Assembly: GCF_030704205.1 (NCBI RefSeq)
Contig: NZ_CP131913.1
Coordinates: 1,674,001-1,738,000 of the forward strand
Direction: 5' to 3'
Length of the DNA stretch: 64,000 nucleotides
DNA from: Halomonas alkalicola
Lineage (GTDB): Bacteria; Pseudomonadota; Gammaproteobacteria; Pseudomonadales; Halomonadaceae
The position numbers were made by a program, and so were the translations under genes. The notes under the pieces are model-generated. The model saw nothing but the letters and a program-made list of their open reading frames with translations, was not told where the DNA came from and did no database searches. Shown here in pieces: positions 44,267 through 52,758 of the stretch (the first letter of the stretch is position 1; each line of letters opens with the position of its first letter).

Positions 44267-45729
44267 CCCTCGCGGGCCAGGTCCTCGACCAGGGCCCGCA
44301 GCAGCATCCAGAACTCTGCCACCGAGGCGATCTCCGCCCGCTCGTCGGGGGAGTGGGCGCCGCGGATCAGCGGGCCGAAGGAGATCATCTCGAGCGCCGG
44401 ATACTTGCCGCCGAGGATGCCGCACTCGAGCCCCGCATGGATCACCTTGACCGCCGGGTCGCTGCCCAGTCGCTCGCGATGCAGGCGCCGGAAGCGCCCC
44501 AGCAGGTCGCTGTCCGGCTGGGGCGTCCAGCCCGGGTAGGCATTCTCCACCCGCACTCGGGCGCCGATCAGCTCGAACAGTGCCTTGAAGCGGTCGGCCA
44601 GGTCGGCGGTGGCGCTGTCGCGCAGCGAGCGAACCAGGGCGCAGAGATGGAAGCGCCCCTCCGCCAGGCTGACCACGCCCAGGTTGTTGGAGGTCTCCAC
44701 CACGCCGGGCACCTCGCTGCTCATGCGCTCCACCCCACAGGGCGCGGCGTGCAGCGCCGCCACCAGCAGATGGCTGGTCTGGGCGGTGAGCGCCTCGCCG
44801 GCGTCAGGTTCCGCCGGCTCGAGGGCCAGCGCCAGGCCCTCGTCGACCCCGGCCAGCTCGGCGCGCAGCTCCGCCTCCAGGGCGGCCACCCGCGCCAGTG
44901 CCGCCTCGCGCTGGTCGGCAGGCAGGACCAGAGTGGCGAAGGCCTCCCTCGGCAAGGCGTTGCGCAGCGTGCCGCCGTGATAGTCCACCAGGCGCACCTC
45001 GCAGCCCTCCAGAGCGCGCAGCACCCGCACCAGCAGCCGGTTGGCGTTGCCCAGCCCCTTGTGGATGTCCATGCCCGAGTGGCCGCCCCTGAGGCCGGTG
45101 AGCGAGAGGCGCATCGCCATCTCGTCCTCGCCGATGGAGGCCGTCGGCAGCTGCGCCACCACCACCACGTCGGCCCCGCCGGCGCAGCCGATATAGACCT
45201 CGCCGCGATCCTCGGAGTCCAGGTTGAGCAGCAGCCGGCCCGCAAGCCAGCCCTCGGCCAGATTCAGTGCCCCGCCCATGGATGTCTCCTCCTCCAGGGT
45301 GAAGAGCGCCTCCAGCGGGCCGTGGGCCAGGGTGTCATCCTCGAGGATGGCCAGCGCCGCGGCGGCCCCCAGGCCGTTGTCGGCGCCCAGAGTGGTGTCG
45401 GTGGCGCGCAGCCAGCCGTCGTCGCCGATGCGGGTCCGGATCGGGTCGCGGGTGAAGTCGTGGGAGGAGCCGGCATTGGCCTGGGGCACCATGTCCAGGT
45501 GGGCCTGGAGGATCACCCCCGGTGCACCCTCGCAGCCCGGGGTGGCCGGCTTGCGCAGGCGCAGGTTGCCGAAGGCGTCGCGGTCGTGGGCCAGGCCCCG
45601 GGCCTCGGCCCACTGCTCAAGTACCGCCACCAGCGCCGCCTCGTGCCCGGAGGGGCGCGGTGTGTTGCACAGGGTGCGGAAGTGGCGCCACAGCGGCTGC
45701 GGCTCGAGCCTTTCGAGATGTTCGTTCAT
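44260..45729 (-). CDS. pepD: Aminoacyl-histidine dipeptidase (beta-Ala-His dipeptidase)
   Basis: A 489-residue M20-family zinc dipeptidase that cleaves Xaa-His and other dipeptides in the cytosol. Metal-site motifs are ILQAHLDMVPQ (His, Asp), DTTLGADNGLG, the catalytic FTLEEETSMGGA and the C-terminal IHAGLECGILGGKYP. The lid domain is in the middle. The start at 45729 (MNEHLERLEPQPLWRHF) matches PepD of other gammaproteobacteria; the longer upstream frame is atypical. The ribosome-binding site is weak. An inverted-repeat element lies in the gap upstream. Confidence 0.94.
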   Translation of the reverse strand: MNEHLERLEPQPLWRHFRTLCNTPRPSGHEAALVAVLEQWAEARGLAHDRDAFGNLRLRKPATPGCEGAPGVILQAHLDMVPQANAGSSHDFTRDPIRTRIGDDGWLRATDTTLGADNGLGAAAALAILEDDTLAHGPLEALFTLEEETSMGGALNLAEGWLAGRLLLNLDSEDRGEVYIGCAGGADVVVVAQLPTASIGEDEMAMRLSLTGLRGGHSGMDIHKGLGNANRLLVRVLRALEGCEVRLVDYHGGTLRNALPREAFATLVLPADQREAALARVAALEAELRAELAGVDEGLALALEPAEPDAGEALTAQTSHLLVAALHAAPCGVERMSSEVPGVVETSNNLGVVSLAEGRFHLCALVRSLRDSATADLADRFKALFELIGARVRVENAYPGWTPQPDSDLLGRFRRLHRERLGSDPAVKVIHAGLECGILGGKYPALEMISFGPLIRGAHSPDERAEIASVAEFWMLLRALVEDLAREGQ

Positions 45730-45820
45730 GAGGTGTCTGCTCTGCGATAACCGGCCTACCTTACTCAGCCGGTGCTGGCAGGGGAAGTGGCCTCTCGGCA
45801 AGCCTTGTCGTCCCCGACGC

Positions 45821-45916
45821 GCCGGGGACAGTTCGTAGAGGGGGTCCTATGCCAGGGATGGCATCGGTAGCGTACAGGGAAGTATTCACAGCGCCCCCTC
45901 GTAGAACTGTCGCCGG
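45821..45916. repeat. 96-bp inverted-repeat element with internal hairpins (REP/MITE-like)
   Basis: The outer 26-nt arms (45822-45847 and 45891-45916) are imperfect inverted repeats matching at about 20 of 26 positions. Between them lies a small palindrome ATGCCAGGGATGGCAT (45849-45864) and a spacer. The element fills much of the 212-bp gap between pepD and tmcA and encodes nothing. It has the form of a short non-autonomous repeat or a large structured terminator. No second copy was noticed in this window. Confidence 0.65.
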
Positions 45917-45941
45917 AACAGCGTCGACGCACCAGGGAGCA

Positions 45942-48098
45942 TCACCACTGAATAAGCGCCGCCGCGGCCTGGCGCAGCCGGGCGGTGACCTCGCGGCGCC
46001 CGGTGACGCCGAGCAGGGCAGCCAGCCGTTCGCTGCTCGCCCCCTGGAAACCCCAGGCCACCAGCAGGCAGAGCGAGGCGTCACCGGCCGGCACGCCCCG
46101 TGCCAGGGCGTGGCGCACCAGCGCCTGCAGTGCCGGACGGGCCAGGGCCGGCTCGCGCTGGGCGAAGGCCACATCCTCCACGTCACGGCGGTCGGCGGCG
46201 TCCAATGCCGGCCCGTCCGCCAGCAGGGCGGCGGCGATCTCGGGGGCAAGCCCGCGCAGCTCGAAGGCCAGCAGTCCCGGCAGGGCGCGCCGGAAGCGTG
46301 CGGCGAGCCCTTCCACCAGCACCTCGCCCCGCTCGGTCAGTGGGCGCGCCATCATTACCGCATGCTCCCCGGTGGCGGTCTCCCGGGTCAGCCCCAGGCG
46401 CAGGGTGACGAAGCCGAGCGAGCGCCAGAAGGCGAGCAGCCCAGGCTCGGCACCGAAGCTTGCGCCGAACAGGTCGACGCCGTCGCGGCGGGCCTGCTCA
46501 GCCTCCGCCTCGATCAGCCGCCGGCCCAGCCCGGCGCGTCGCTGAGGCTGGGCCACGGCGATGCGCACCACGCGACGCAGCCGGGCGGTGAGCGCCTCGC
46601 GGCTGCCAGCGTGGGCGGCCAGCGACTGGGCCATCAGGTGGCCGCGGGGGCGGCGCTCGCCGCGGGCCACCCGTTCGGCCAGCTCGGCATCGAAGCCCCC
46701 CTCGTCGCCGGTGAGCACCACGCCCAGCGGGTAGCGGTCGACCATCAGCGCGCCGATGCCGACGCCGGGGCCATCCAGCAGGCGGCGCAGGTCGGCCGGC
46801 GTGGTGCGGTAGTGGGCCTGCACCAACAGGCCGAACAGGGCCCGCAGCCGGGACTCGTCCTCGGCCAGCTCGGCGGGCAGCACCCGCTGCCAGACGACGT
46901 CGCCATCAGACGGGGCCCCCGTCGGCTCGGCGTCCAGCAGCAGCAGGCGGTTGACCAGCCCCTCCAGGGGATCATCCGCCGCCCAGCGAATCGGCTCGCC
47001 CAGGTGCAGGCCCTGCCAGTTGGGCGCCTCGCGAGCCAGCCGCGGCAGGAAACGCACCGCGAAGCCACGCCCGGAGCCCTCGTAGCCGTGCACCGTGGTG
47101 GCGAAGGCGATGCGCGGGAAGGCACCCAGCCACTCGCCGAGCAGGGCGGCGGGTATCGCCGCGGCCTCGTCCACCAGCAGCCGAGCCCCGGCCCCGCCGG
47201 TCGCCCCCGCCTGGGCCAGTCGCGTCAGCTCGTCCGGTGCCACGAAGCGCACCCGTCGATCGCCCAGCCGGAAGTCGAGGCCCTGTCGCTCTCCTCCCGG
47301 GCAGAGCGTCGCGAGGCGCTCGAAGAGGCTCTCCACCGCCGCCGGCCGCGGCGCGGTGACCAGGATCTCCGCTTCGCCGGCGGCCAGCAATCGCGCGCAG
47401 GCGATGCCCAGCGCCGCGCTCTTGCCGCGCCCGCGGTCGGCGGTGATCACCAGCGGGCGCCGCCGACGCTGGCGCACCAGGCGCGCCACCGCCTCGGCCT
47501 GGTCGTCGGTCAGGCAGTCGGGATCCGCGCGTTGGCTGCTCGGCTCGGGAGCCAGGGCTTGCAGGGCCGGCTCGGCAAGGGGCGGCAGCAGCGGTGCCTC
47601 CCCCGCCCGCCAGCGGATCGGCTCGGGAGCCGCCGCCAGCAGGCGAGCCAGCCGGCCCAGGTAGCGGGCGGTAAGCCGCTCCGGCAGGAACGGGTGCTCG
47701 GCCAGGCGGGCGTAGTCGGCATCGGGGTGAGCCCCCCAGTCCGGCGGGGTCATCACCACCAGCAGCCCACCGGCGCGCAGGGTACCGGCCAGGGCGCCGA
47801 AGGCATCGGGATCGAAGCCCGCGCCCGCGGAGACCGCATCCACCACCAGCAGGTCCTGCTCGCCGCCCAGGCGGGTGCGGGCCCTGCCGGGCGCCAGGCA
47901 CGCCCCTTCGGGCAGCCCCGGCGGCGGCGCCGGGGCCACCCAGAGCGGCGCCTGCCAGCCGCCGGCCTGCCAGAGGGCCAGGGCGGCCCGGCGACAGTCG
48001 CCCGCCTCGCCGCTGAGCCACACCAGGCCGCGCCAGCGCCGGCTCGCCAGCGCTCCCGCCCGCTCCAGCAGCCGCCCGACCCCTGCCTCTTCCACCAT
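45942..48098 (-). CDS. tmcA: tRNA(Met) cytidine acetyltransferase TmcA
   Basis: A 718-residue enzyme that uses acetyl-CoA and ATP to form N4-acetylcytidine at the wobble position of elongator tRNA-Met. It combines an N-terminal domain, a RecD-like helicase domain (Walker A ADRGRGKS at about 220-227; Walker B LLVDEAAAIP) and a GNAT domain (VRIAVAQPQRRAGLGRRLIEAE), then a C-terminal helical tail. AGGAGG precedes the ATG at 48098, and the longer upstream frame is not family-like. It stands alone on the minus strand. The initiator tRNA at 17.4 kb is not its substrate. Confidence 0.93.
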   Translation of the reverse strand: MVEEAGVGRLLERAGALASRRWRGLVWLSGEAGDCRRAALALWQAGGWQAPLWVAPAPPPGLPEGACLAPGRARTRLGGEQDLLVVDAVSAGAGFDPDAFGALAGTLRAGGLLVVMTPPDWGAHPDADYARLAEHPFLPERLTARYLGRLARLLAAAPEPIRWRAGEAPLLPPLAEPALQALAPEPSSQRADPDCLTDDQAEAVARLVRQRRRRPLVITADRGRGKSAALGIACARLLAAGEAEILVTAPRPAAVESLFERLATLCPGGERQGLDFRLGDRRVRFVAPDELTRLAQAGATGGAGARLLVDEAAAIPAALLGEWLGAFPRIAFATTVHGYEGSGRGFAVRFLPRLAREAPNWQGLHLGEPIRWAADDPLEGLVNRLLLLDAEPTGAPSDGDVVWQRVLPAELAEDESRLRALFGLLVQAHYRTTPADLRRLLDGPGVGIGALMVDRYPLGVVLTGDEGGFDAELAERVARGERRPRGHLMAQSLAAHAGSREALTARLRRVVRIAVAQPQRRAGLGRRLIEAEAEQARRDGVDLFGASFGAEPGLLAFWRSLGFVTLRLGLTRETATGEHAVMMARPLTERGEVLVEGLAARFRRALPGLLAFELRGLAPEIAAALLADGPALDAADRRDVEDVAFAQREPALARPALQALVRHALARGVPAGDASLCLLVAWGFQGASSERLAALLGVTGRREVTARLRQAAAALIQW

Positions 48099-48441
48099 GC
48101 TCACCTCCTCGACACCTACGACCTTGGTCGCACCGCCACCTTCTTTCAACGCTGCCGCCGCTGTGAAAAGCACCGCAGGACAACGCCAAGATATTGATAA
48201 TAAAAACAAAGACGACCCATCCCGCCCCTCGCTGCCTCTCGACACCCCTCGCGGTTCACCCCGCCGGGAGATGGTCGATTATGACACCGAGCGCGTGCTA
48301 GCTTGGCAGAGCTGCCGAACCTGCCCGGCTGATCAACCGGCCGGCAGGCACCAGCCCTCCCCGAAGAACAGCAACAGCGGGGGCGTCGGCAATCGCAACG
48401 TCTTCTCGACCAACACCAATAACCCGCACAGGGAGCACTCC
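48099..48441. other. 343-bp divergent intergenic region, tmcA/dctP
   Basis: No gene was found. The first 120 bp upstream of tmcA contain an AT-rich patch (about 48191-48210). The rest is leader for dctP, ending in GGGAG before its ATG. A possible but unconvincing rightward promoter is TTCACC (48255-48260) with TTATGA (48279-48284). No sigma54 or regulator site could be assigned by eye. Confidence 0.5.
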
Positions 48442-49545
48442 ATGAAGAAGATGACCCAATTTGCCCTCACCGGCCTGGCTGCCGGCGTGGCCCTGGCCGC
48501 CCTCACCACCACCGTCCAGGCCCAGGAGCGCTGGACCATGACCACCACCTGGCCGGACAACCTCGACCTGATCCAGATCGACCGCCACTGGGCCGAACTG
48601 GTCAACAAGCTGGCCGGCGACGAGCTGCAGATCGAGTTCCGCGCTGGCGGCACCCTGATGCCCGGCACCGAGGTGTTCGACGCCACCGAGGTGGGCAGCA
48701 TCGAGGCCGCCGGCGACTGGCCCGGCTACTGGGCCGGCCGCAACCCGGCCTTCTCGCCGCTGGCCACCACCACCATGCTGTTCAACGGCGTGGACTACCT
48801 CAACTGGATCCAGCAGTGGGGCGGCTGGGATCTCTACCAGGAGATCTACGGCCAGTACAACATGGTCTACCTGCCCTACGGCATTACCAACAACGAGTCC
48901 GGCTTCATGGGCCGCACGCCCATCGAGAGCCTGGCCGACCTGGACGGCAAGCGCCTGCGCCTCTCCGGCCGCGACCAGGGACGCGTGCTCGAGCAGCTCG
49001 GCGGCTCCCAGGTCAACCTGGCCGGCGGCGAGATCTACCAGGCCATCGAGCGCGGCGTGGTCGATGCCGGCGAGTTCTCCACCCCGGGCGTGGACTACAA
49101 CGCCGGCTTCGCCGAGGTGGTCGAGCACTGGTCGGTACCCGGCTGGCACCAGTCCGCCAGCGTCTTCGGCGTGATGATCAACAAGGACGCCTGGGACGCC
49201 CTCTCCGAGGAGACCCAGGAGAAGCTGAAGATCGCCGCCGACGCCACCATGGCCTGGTCCCTGGCCTGGTCCGAGCGCGGCTCCACCGAAGGCACCGAGA
49301 ACTTCATCGAGGCCGGTGTGCAGATCAACCCCCTCTCCGCAGAGGAGCTCGACCGCATCCAGGAGATCACCAACGAGGTGATCGTGCGCGGCGCCTGCGA
49401 GCACCCGGACCACGCCAAGGTCTACCACTCCATGGTCAGCTACCTGGAGCACTACGCCACCTGGCGTGACATCTCCGCGCCCTTCAACATGAGCCGCACC
49501 ATGGACAATCTGCCGTCCCTGGAAGAGATCGAAGCCTGCCTGTAA
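48442..49545 (+). CDS. dctP: TRAP transporter substrate-binding protein DctP
   Basis: A 367-residue periplasmic receptor. Its signal peptide ends near VQA|QERW (residue 27). The mature protein has the TRAP DctP fold with WTMTTTWPDNLDLIQI, the GKRLRLSGRD strand, the conserved Arg region and EVVEHWSVPGWHQSASVFGVMINK. The length and these segments resemble the monocarboxylate/2-keto acid (TakP-like) branch more than C4-dicarboxylate binders, which is inference. It is the first gene of dctPQM. A hairpin between dctP and dctQ may keep receptor expression higher. Confidence 0.92.
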   Translation: MKKMTQFALTGLAAGVALAALTTTVQAQERWTMTTTWPDNLDLIQIDRHWAELVNKLAGDELQIEFRAGGTLMPGTEVFDATEVGSIEAAGDWPGYWAGRNPAFSPLATTTMLFNGVDYLNWIQQWGGWDLYQEIYGQYNMVYLPYGITNNESGFMGRTPIESLADLDGKRLRLSGRDQGRVLEQLGGSQVNLAGGEIYQAIERGVVDAGEFSTPGVDYNAGFAEVVEHWSVPGWHQSASVFGVMINKDAWDALSEETQEKLKIAADATMAWSLAWSERGSTEGTENFIEAGVQINPLSAEELDRIQEITNEVIVRGACEHPDHAKVYHSMVSYLEHYATWRDISAPFNMSRTMDNLPSLEEIEACL

Positions 49546-49556
49546 GGCGTGCCGAA

Positions 49557-49582
49557 GCCGCCCCGGCCCTGCCCGGGGCGGC
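49557..49582 (+). promoter_or_regulatory. Intercistronic hairpin between dctP and dctQ
   Basis: A 10-bp stem (GCCGCCCCGG / CCGGGGCGGC) with a 6-nt loop and no T-run. It probably stabilises the 5' dctP message or partly attenuates transcription, as seen between receptor and membrane genes of many transporters. Confidence 0.6.
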
Positions 49583-49609
49583 CTGCGTTCCGACGTCGGA
49601 GACTGATCC

Positions 49610-50110
49610 ATGAATGCGATTGCCAAGGCGATCGATACGCTCAACGAGGCGTTCGGGCGGCTCATCGCCCCGCTGATCGCCGTCATCACCCTGGTGGTGC
49701 TCTACGATATCGCCCTGCGCTTCTTTACCGGGCGCCCCAGCGACTGGGCCTTCGACATCACCAAGATGCTGTTCGGCGCCCACTTCATGCTGATGGCCGC
49801 CTACGGCCTGCGCCATCACGCCCACGTCGAGGTCGACGTGCTCAAGCGCCTGCTCTCGCGCAAGAAGCAGGCCGTCGTCGAGATCCTCGGCTACCTGATC
49901 TTCTTCGTGCCCTTCATCTATATGCTGCTGACCCTCGGCTGGAGCTTCTTCATGCGTTCCTACAGCCGTCTGGAGACCACCTACGGGGTGGTGTCGATTC
50001 CGGTCTACCCGATCAAGGGCGTCATCGTGGTGGCGGCCTTCCTGATCTGCCTGCAGGCCATTGCCATCGTCATCCGTGCCATCCAGCAGCTGCGGGAGGA
50101 GAGCGCATGA
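49610..50110 (+). CDS. dctQ: TRAP transporter small membrane subunit DctQ
   Basis: A 166-residue protein with four membrane segments: LIAPLIAVITLVVLYDIALRF, MLFGAHFMLMAAYGLR, VVEILGYLIFFVPFIYML and GVIVVAAFLICLQAIAIVI. The HAHVEVDVLKRLLS cytoplasmic segment is characteristic of DctQ. It partners with DctM. The dctM start lies inside its stop (ATGA overlap). Confidence 0.93.
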   Translation: MNAIAKAIDTLNEAFGRLIAPLIAVITLVVLYDIALRFFTGRPSDWAFDITKMLFGAHFMLMAAYGLRHHAHVEVDVLKRLLSRKKQAVVEILGYLIFFVPFIYMLLTLGWSFFMRSYSRLETTYGVVSIPVYPIKGVIVVAAFLICLQAIAIVIRAIQQLREESA

Positions 50111-51443
50111 ACCTGAGTCCCGAACTGCTCACCCTGGTGATGTTCGGCGGGCTGCTGATCGGCCTGTTCATGGGCCACCCGCTGGCCTTCGTGCTGGGCG
50201 GCGTCGCCGTCATCGGCGCCTACCTGGGCCCCGGCGAGCGCGTGCTCGGCACCATCATCAACAACATCTACGGCAACGCCATGGACAACTATGTCCTGGT
50301 GGCCATTCCCCTCTTCGTGCTGATGGCGCGCTTCCTCAACGATTCCGGCGTCACCGAGAAGATGTTCGAGGCGATGCGCCTGCTGATGGCCAACCTGCGC
50401 GGCGGCCTGGCGCTCACCGTGGTCATCGTCTCGGTGCTGCTGGCCGCCACCACCGGCATCGTCGGCGCCTCCATCGCGGTGATGGGCATGATCGCGCTCG
50501 CCCCGATGCTCAAGTACGGCTACAACAAGGAGCTCAGCACCGGGGTGATCATGGCCAGCGGCTGCCTGGGCATCCTGATCCCGCCGAGCATCATGCTGAT
50601 CCTGATGGCCAGCTACTCTCGCCGGTCTCGGTGGGCGCGCTGTTCGCCGGCGCCCTGGTGCCGGGCGTGATGCTGGGCGCGATGTATGCCCTCTACGTGC
50701 TGGTGATCTGCTTCGTCAAGCCGAGCTACGGCCCGCCGGTGCCCGCCGCGGAGCGCGCCGAGGTCTCCACCGGCCAGCTGCTGGTGATGCTGGCCAAGTA
50801 CGTGCTGCCGCCGATGACGCTGATCCTCGGCGTGCTGGGGTCGCTGTTCACCGGCATCGCTACCGCCACCGAGGCCTCGGCCATCGGCGTGGGCATCGCC
50901 TTCCTGCTCTTCGTGATCTTCGGCGACCGCAAGCCGAGCACCTGCTTCAAGACCCTGGTCGAGTCCGGCAAGACCACCACCATGGTGATGCTGGTGCTGG
51001 TCGGCGCCACCGCCTTCACCGGGGTCTTCTCCCGCGGCGGCGGCATGACGGTGATCAGCGACCTGGTCATGGCCATGCCCGGCGGCACCGTGGGCGCGAT
51101 GATCTTCATGCTGTTCCTGGTGTTCCTGCTGGGCATGTTCCTGGACTGGACCGGCATCGTGCTGCTGAGCTTCCCGATCATGCTGCCGATCGTCCAGCAG
51201 CTGGGCGTCGACGTGCTGTGGTTCGTGGTGATGGTGGCGGTGGTGCTGCAGACCTCCTTCCTCACCCCGCCGTTCGGCTATGCGCTCTTCTACATGAAGG
51301 GGGTGGCGCCGAAGGGGGTGGAGATCGTCGATCTCTACAAGGCGGTGCTGCCCTTCGTGGCGCTGATCCTGCTGGCCTGTGTGCTGATGGCCTTCTTCCC
51401 GGTGCTGATCACCGGCCTGCCCTCGGCGCTGCTCGGCTACTGA
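50107..51443 (+). pseudogene. dctM: TRAP transporter large membrane subunit DctM, frameshifted
   Basis: The sodium-coupled translocation subunit, with about twelve membrane segments. The frame from the ATG at 50107 is correct to about codon 170 (IPPSIMLILMASYS). There a TC dinucleotide is duplicated (TCTC, 50617-50620), and translation would run into a stop at about 50670. Deleting TC restores PVSVGALFAGALVPGVML and a normal 444-residue product ending at 51443. The remaining sequence shows no other damage, so the change is recent, slippage-prone, or a sequencing error. If real, the dctPQM transporter is inactive. Confidence 0.9.
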
Positions 51444-51467
51444 ACCGCGCCCACCGGCAACACCCTG

Positions 51468-51504
51468 CGCCCGCCATGCCCTGCATGGCGGGCGCTTCGG
51501 TTTT
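51468..51504 (+). terminator. Rho-independent terminator after dctM
   Basis: A 13-bp stem (51468-51480 and 51484-51496) with loop CCT, followed by TTCGGTTTT. It separates the TRAP operon from the iron transport operon. Confidence 0.9.
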
Positions 51505-51571
51505 CAAGGCGCGAGGTCCCGCCTTCGGACATCGAGGAGGCAGGAATTGACGCACGTCATGAAAACTCTTT

Positions 51572-51615
51572 TGCGTATCATTATCATTTGCAGCAGACAA
51601 TAATTTTGCTATCGT
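51572..51615 (+). promoter_or_regulatory. Promoter with Fur box for fbpABC
   Basis: ATCATTATC at 51578-51586, flanked by further A/T-rich hexamers (51572-51590), matches one half plus the centre of the Fur box. It overlaps the -35 TTGCAG (51588-51593), followed by 16 bp and -10 TATCGT (51610-51615). Fur-Fe(II) binding there would block the polymerase. The 84-bp leader contains no other obvious element. Confidence 0.65.
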
Positions 51616-51698
51616 GCCGATAGACCGAGACTGGCCGTGGACCGCTAACCGCCGCAGAGCGGAATCGTATCGACTGCCAACCCAAGGATCATCCAGAT

Positions 51699-52697
51699 AT
51701 GCAGAAGTCGCTGTTCGCCTCCGCCACCCTCGTGGCCACCCTGCTTGCCGCCCCGCTGGCCTCTGCCGCCAGCCTGACACTCTATTCCGGTCGCGGCGAG
51801 TCCATGGTTGAACCGATCATCGCCCAGTTCGAGAAGAACACCGGCATCAGCGTCAACGTCCGCTACGGCGACACCGCCCAGCTGGCGGTGCTGCTGCAGG
51901 AAGAGGGCCGCCGCTCTCCGGCCGACCTCTACTGGGGCCAGGATGCCGGCGCCATGGGCGAGCTGAGCAAGGCCGGCCTGCTGGCCGAGCTGCCCGCCGA
52001 CATCTACGAGGGGCTGCCCACCATTTATACCAGCGAGAGCGGCAACTGGGTGGCCGCCAGCGGTCGCGCCCGCGTCTTCGCCTATTCACCGGAGCGTGTT
52101 GGCGAGGATGAGCACCCCGAGAGCATCTTCGACCTCGTCGATGAGCGCTACGAGGGCCGCGTGGGCTGGGCGCCCACCAACGGATCCTTCCAGTCCTTCG
52201 TGACCGCCATGCGCCTGGAGCACGGGGACGAGCGCACCCGCGAGTGGCTCGAGGGCATGAAGGAGAACGGTGCCGTAACCTACCGCAACAACGGCACCCA
52301 GGTGCAGGGCATCGCCGACGGCGAGATCGACTTCGGCCTGGTCAACAACTACTACCTGCCGCGCTTCGTGGCCTCCGACGCCGACTTCCCGGTAGAGCAG
52401 GCCTTCTTCGCCGACGGCGACATCGGCAACCTGGTGAACGTGGCCGGCATCGCGGTGATCGAGAGCAGCAGTAACCAGGAGGCCGCCGTGGAGTTCGTGC
52501 GCTTCCTGCTCTCGCCGGCGGCTCAGCAGTACTTCACCACCAATGTCTTCGAGTACCCGGTCACCCGCGAGGTGATCCAGAACCCGGTGCTCGAGGACTT
52601 CGACCGCCTGCTGGAGGTCTCTCCGCAGATCGACCTGGACGACCTGGACGATCTCGAGGGGACCCTCAGGCTGCTGCGTGACGCCGGGCTGCTCTAA
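51699..52697 (+). CDS. fbpA: Ferric iron ABC transporter, periplasmic binding protein
   Basis: A 332-residue receptor for Fe(III). The signal peptide ends near APLASA|ASLTLYSG (residue 23). The conserved paired tyrosines that coordinate iron are Tyr218 and Tyr219 in VNNYYLPRF. Other family segments are LTLYSGRGESMVEPI, DLYWGQDAGAMGELSKAG and WAPTNGSFQSFVTA. It heads fbpABC behind a Fur-box promoter. A strong hairpin follows (52716-52741). Confidence 0.93.
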   Translation: MQKSLFASATLVATLLAAPLASAASLTLYSGRGESMVEPIIAQFEKNTGISVNVRYGDTAQLAVLLQEEGRRSPADLYWGQDAGAMGELSKAGLLAELPADIYEGLPTIYTSESGNWVAASGRARVFAYSPERVGEDEHPESIFDLVDERYEGRVGWAPTNGSFQSFVTAMRLEHGDERTREWLEGMKENGAVTYRNNGTQVQGIADGEIDFGLVNNYYLPRFVASDADFPVEQAFFADGDIGNLVNVAGIAVIESSSNQEAAVEFVRFLLSPAAQQYFTTNVFEYPVTREVIQNPVLEDFDRLLEVSPQIDLDDLDDLEGTLRLLRDAGLL

Positions 52698-52715
52698 CCC
52701 CGGCCCGCGCCACGC

Positions 52716-52741
52716 GACCCGCCGCCCGGAGGCGGCGGGTC
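52716..52741 (+). promoter_or_regulatory. Intercistronic hairpin between fbpA and fbpB
   Basis: An 11-bp stem (GACCCGCCGCC / GGCGGCGGGTC) with loop CGGA and no T-run. It is a likely mRNA-stabilising or partial termination structure that favours the receptor gene. Confidence 0.65.
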
Positions 52742-52758
52742 ATCGATAACGAGGCACG

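Noticed and set aside
45942..48098. TmcA considered as acting on the tRNA gene in this window
   Set aside because: TmcA modifies the elongator tRNA-Met wobble base; the tRNA at 17.4 kb has initiator features.
45849..48197. 782-codon plus-strand frame opposite tmcA
   Set aside because: It is a shadow of the GC-rich tmcA coding frame and starts inside the inverted-repeat element.
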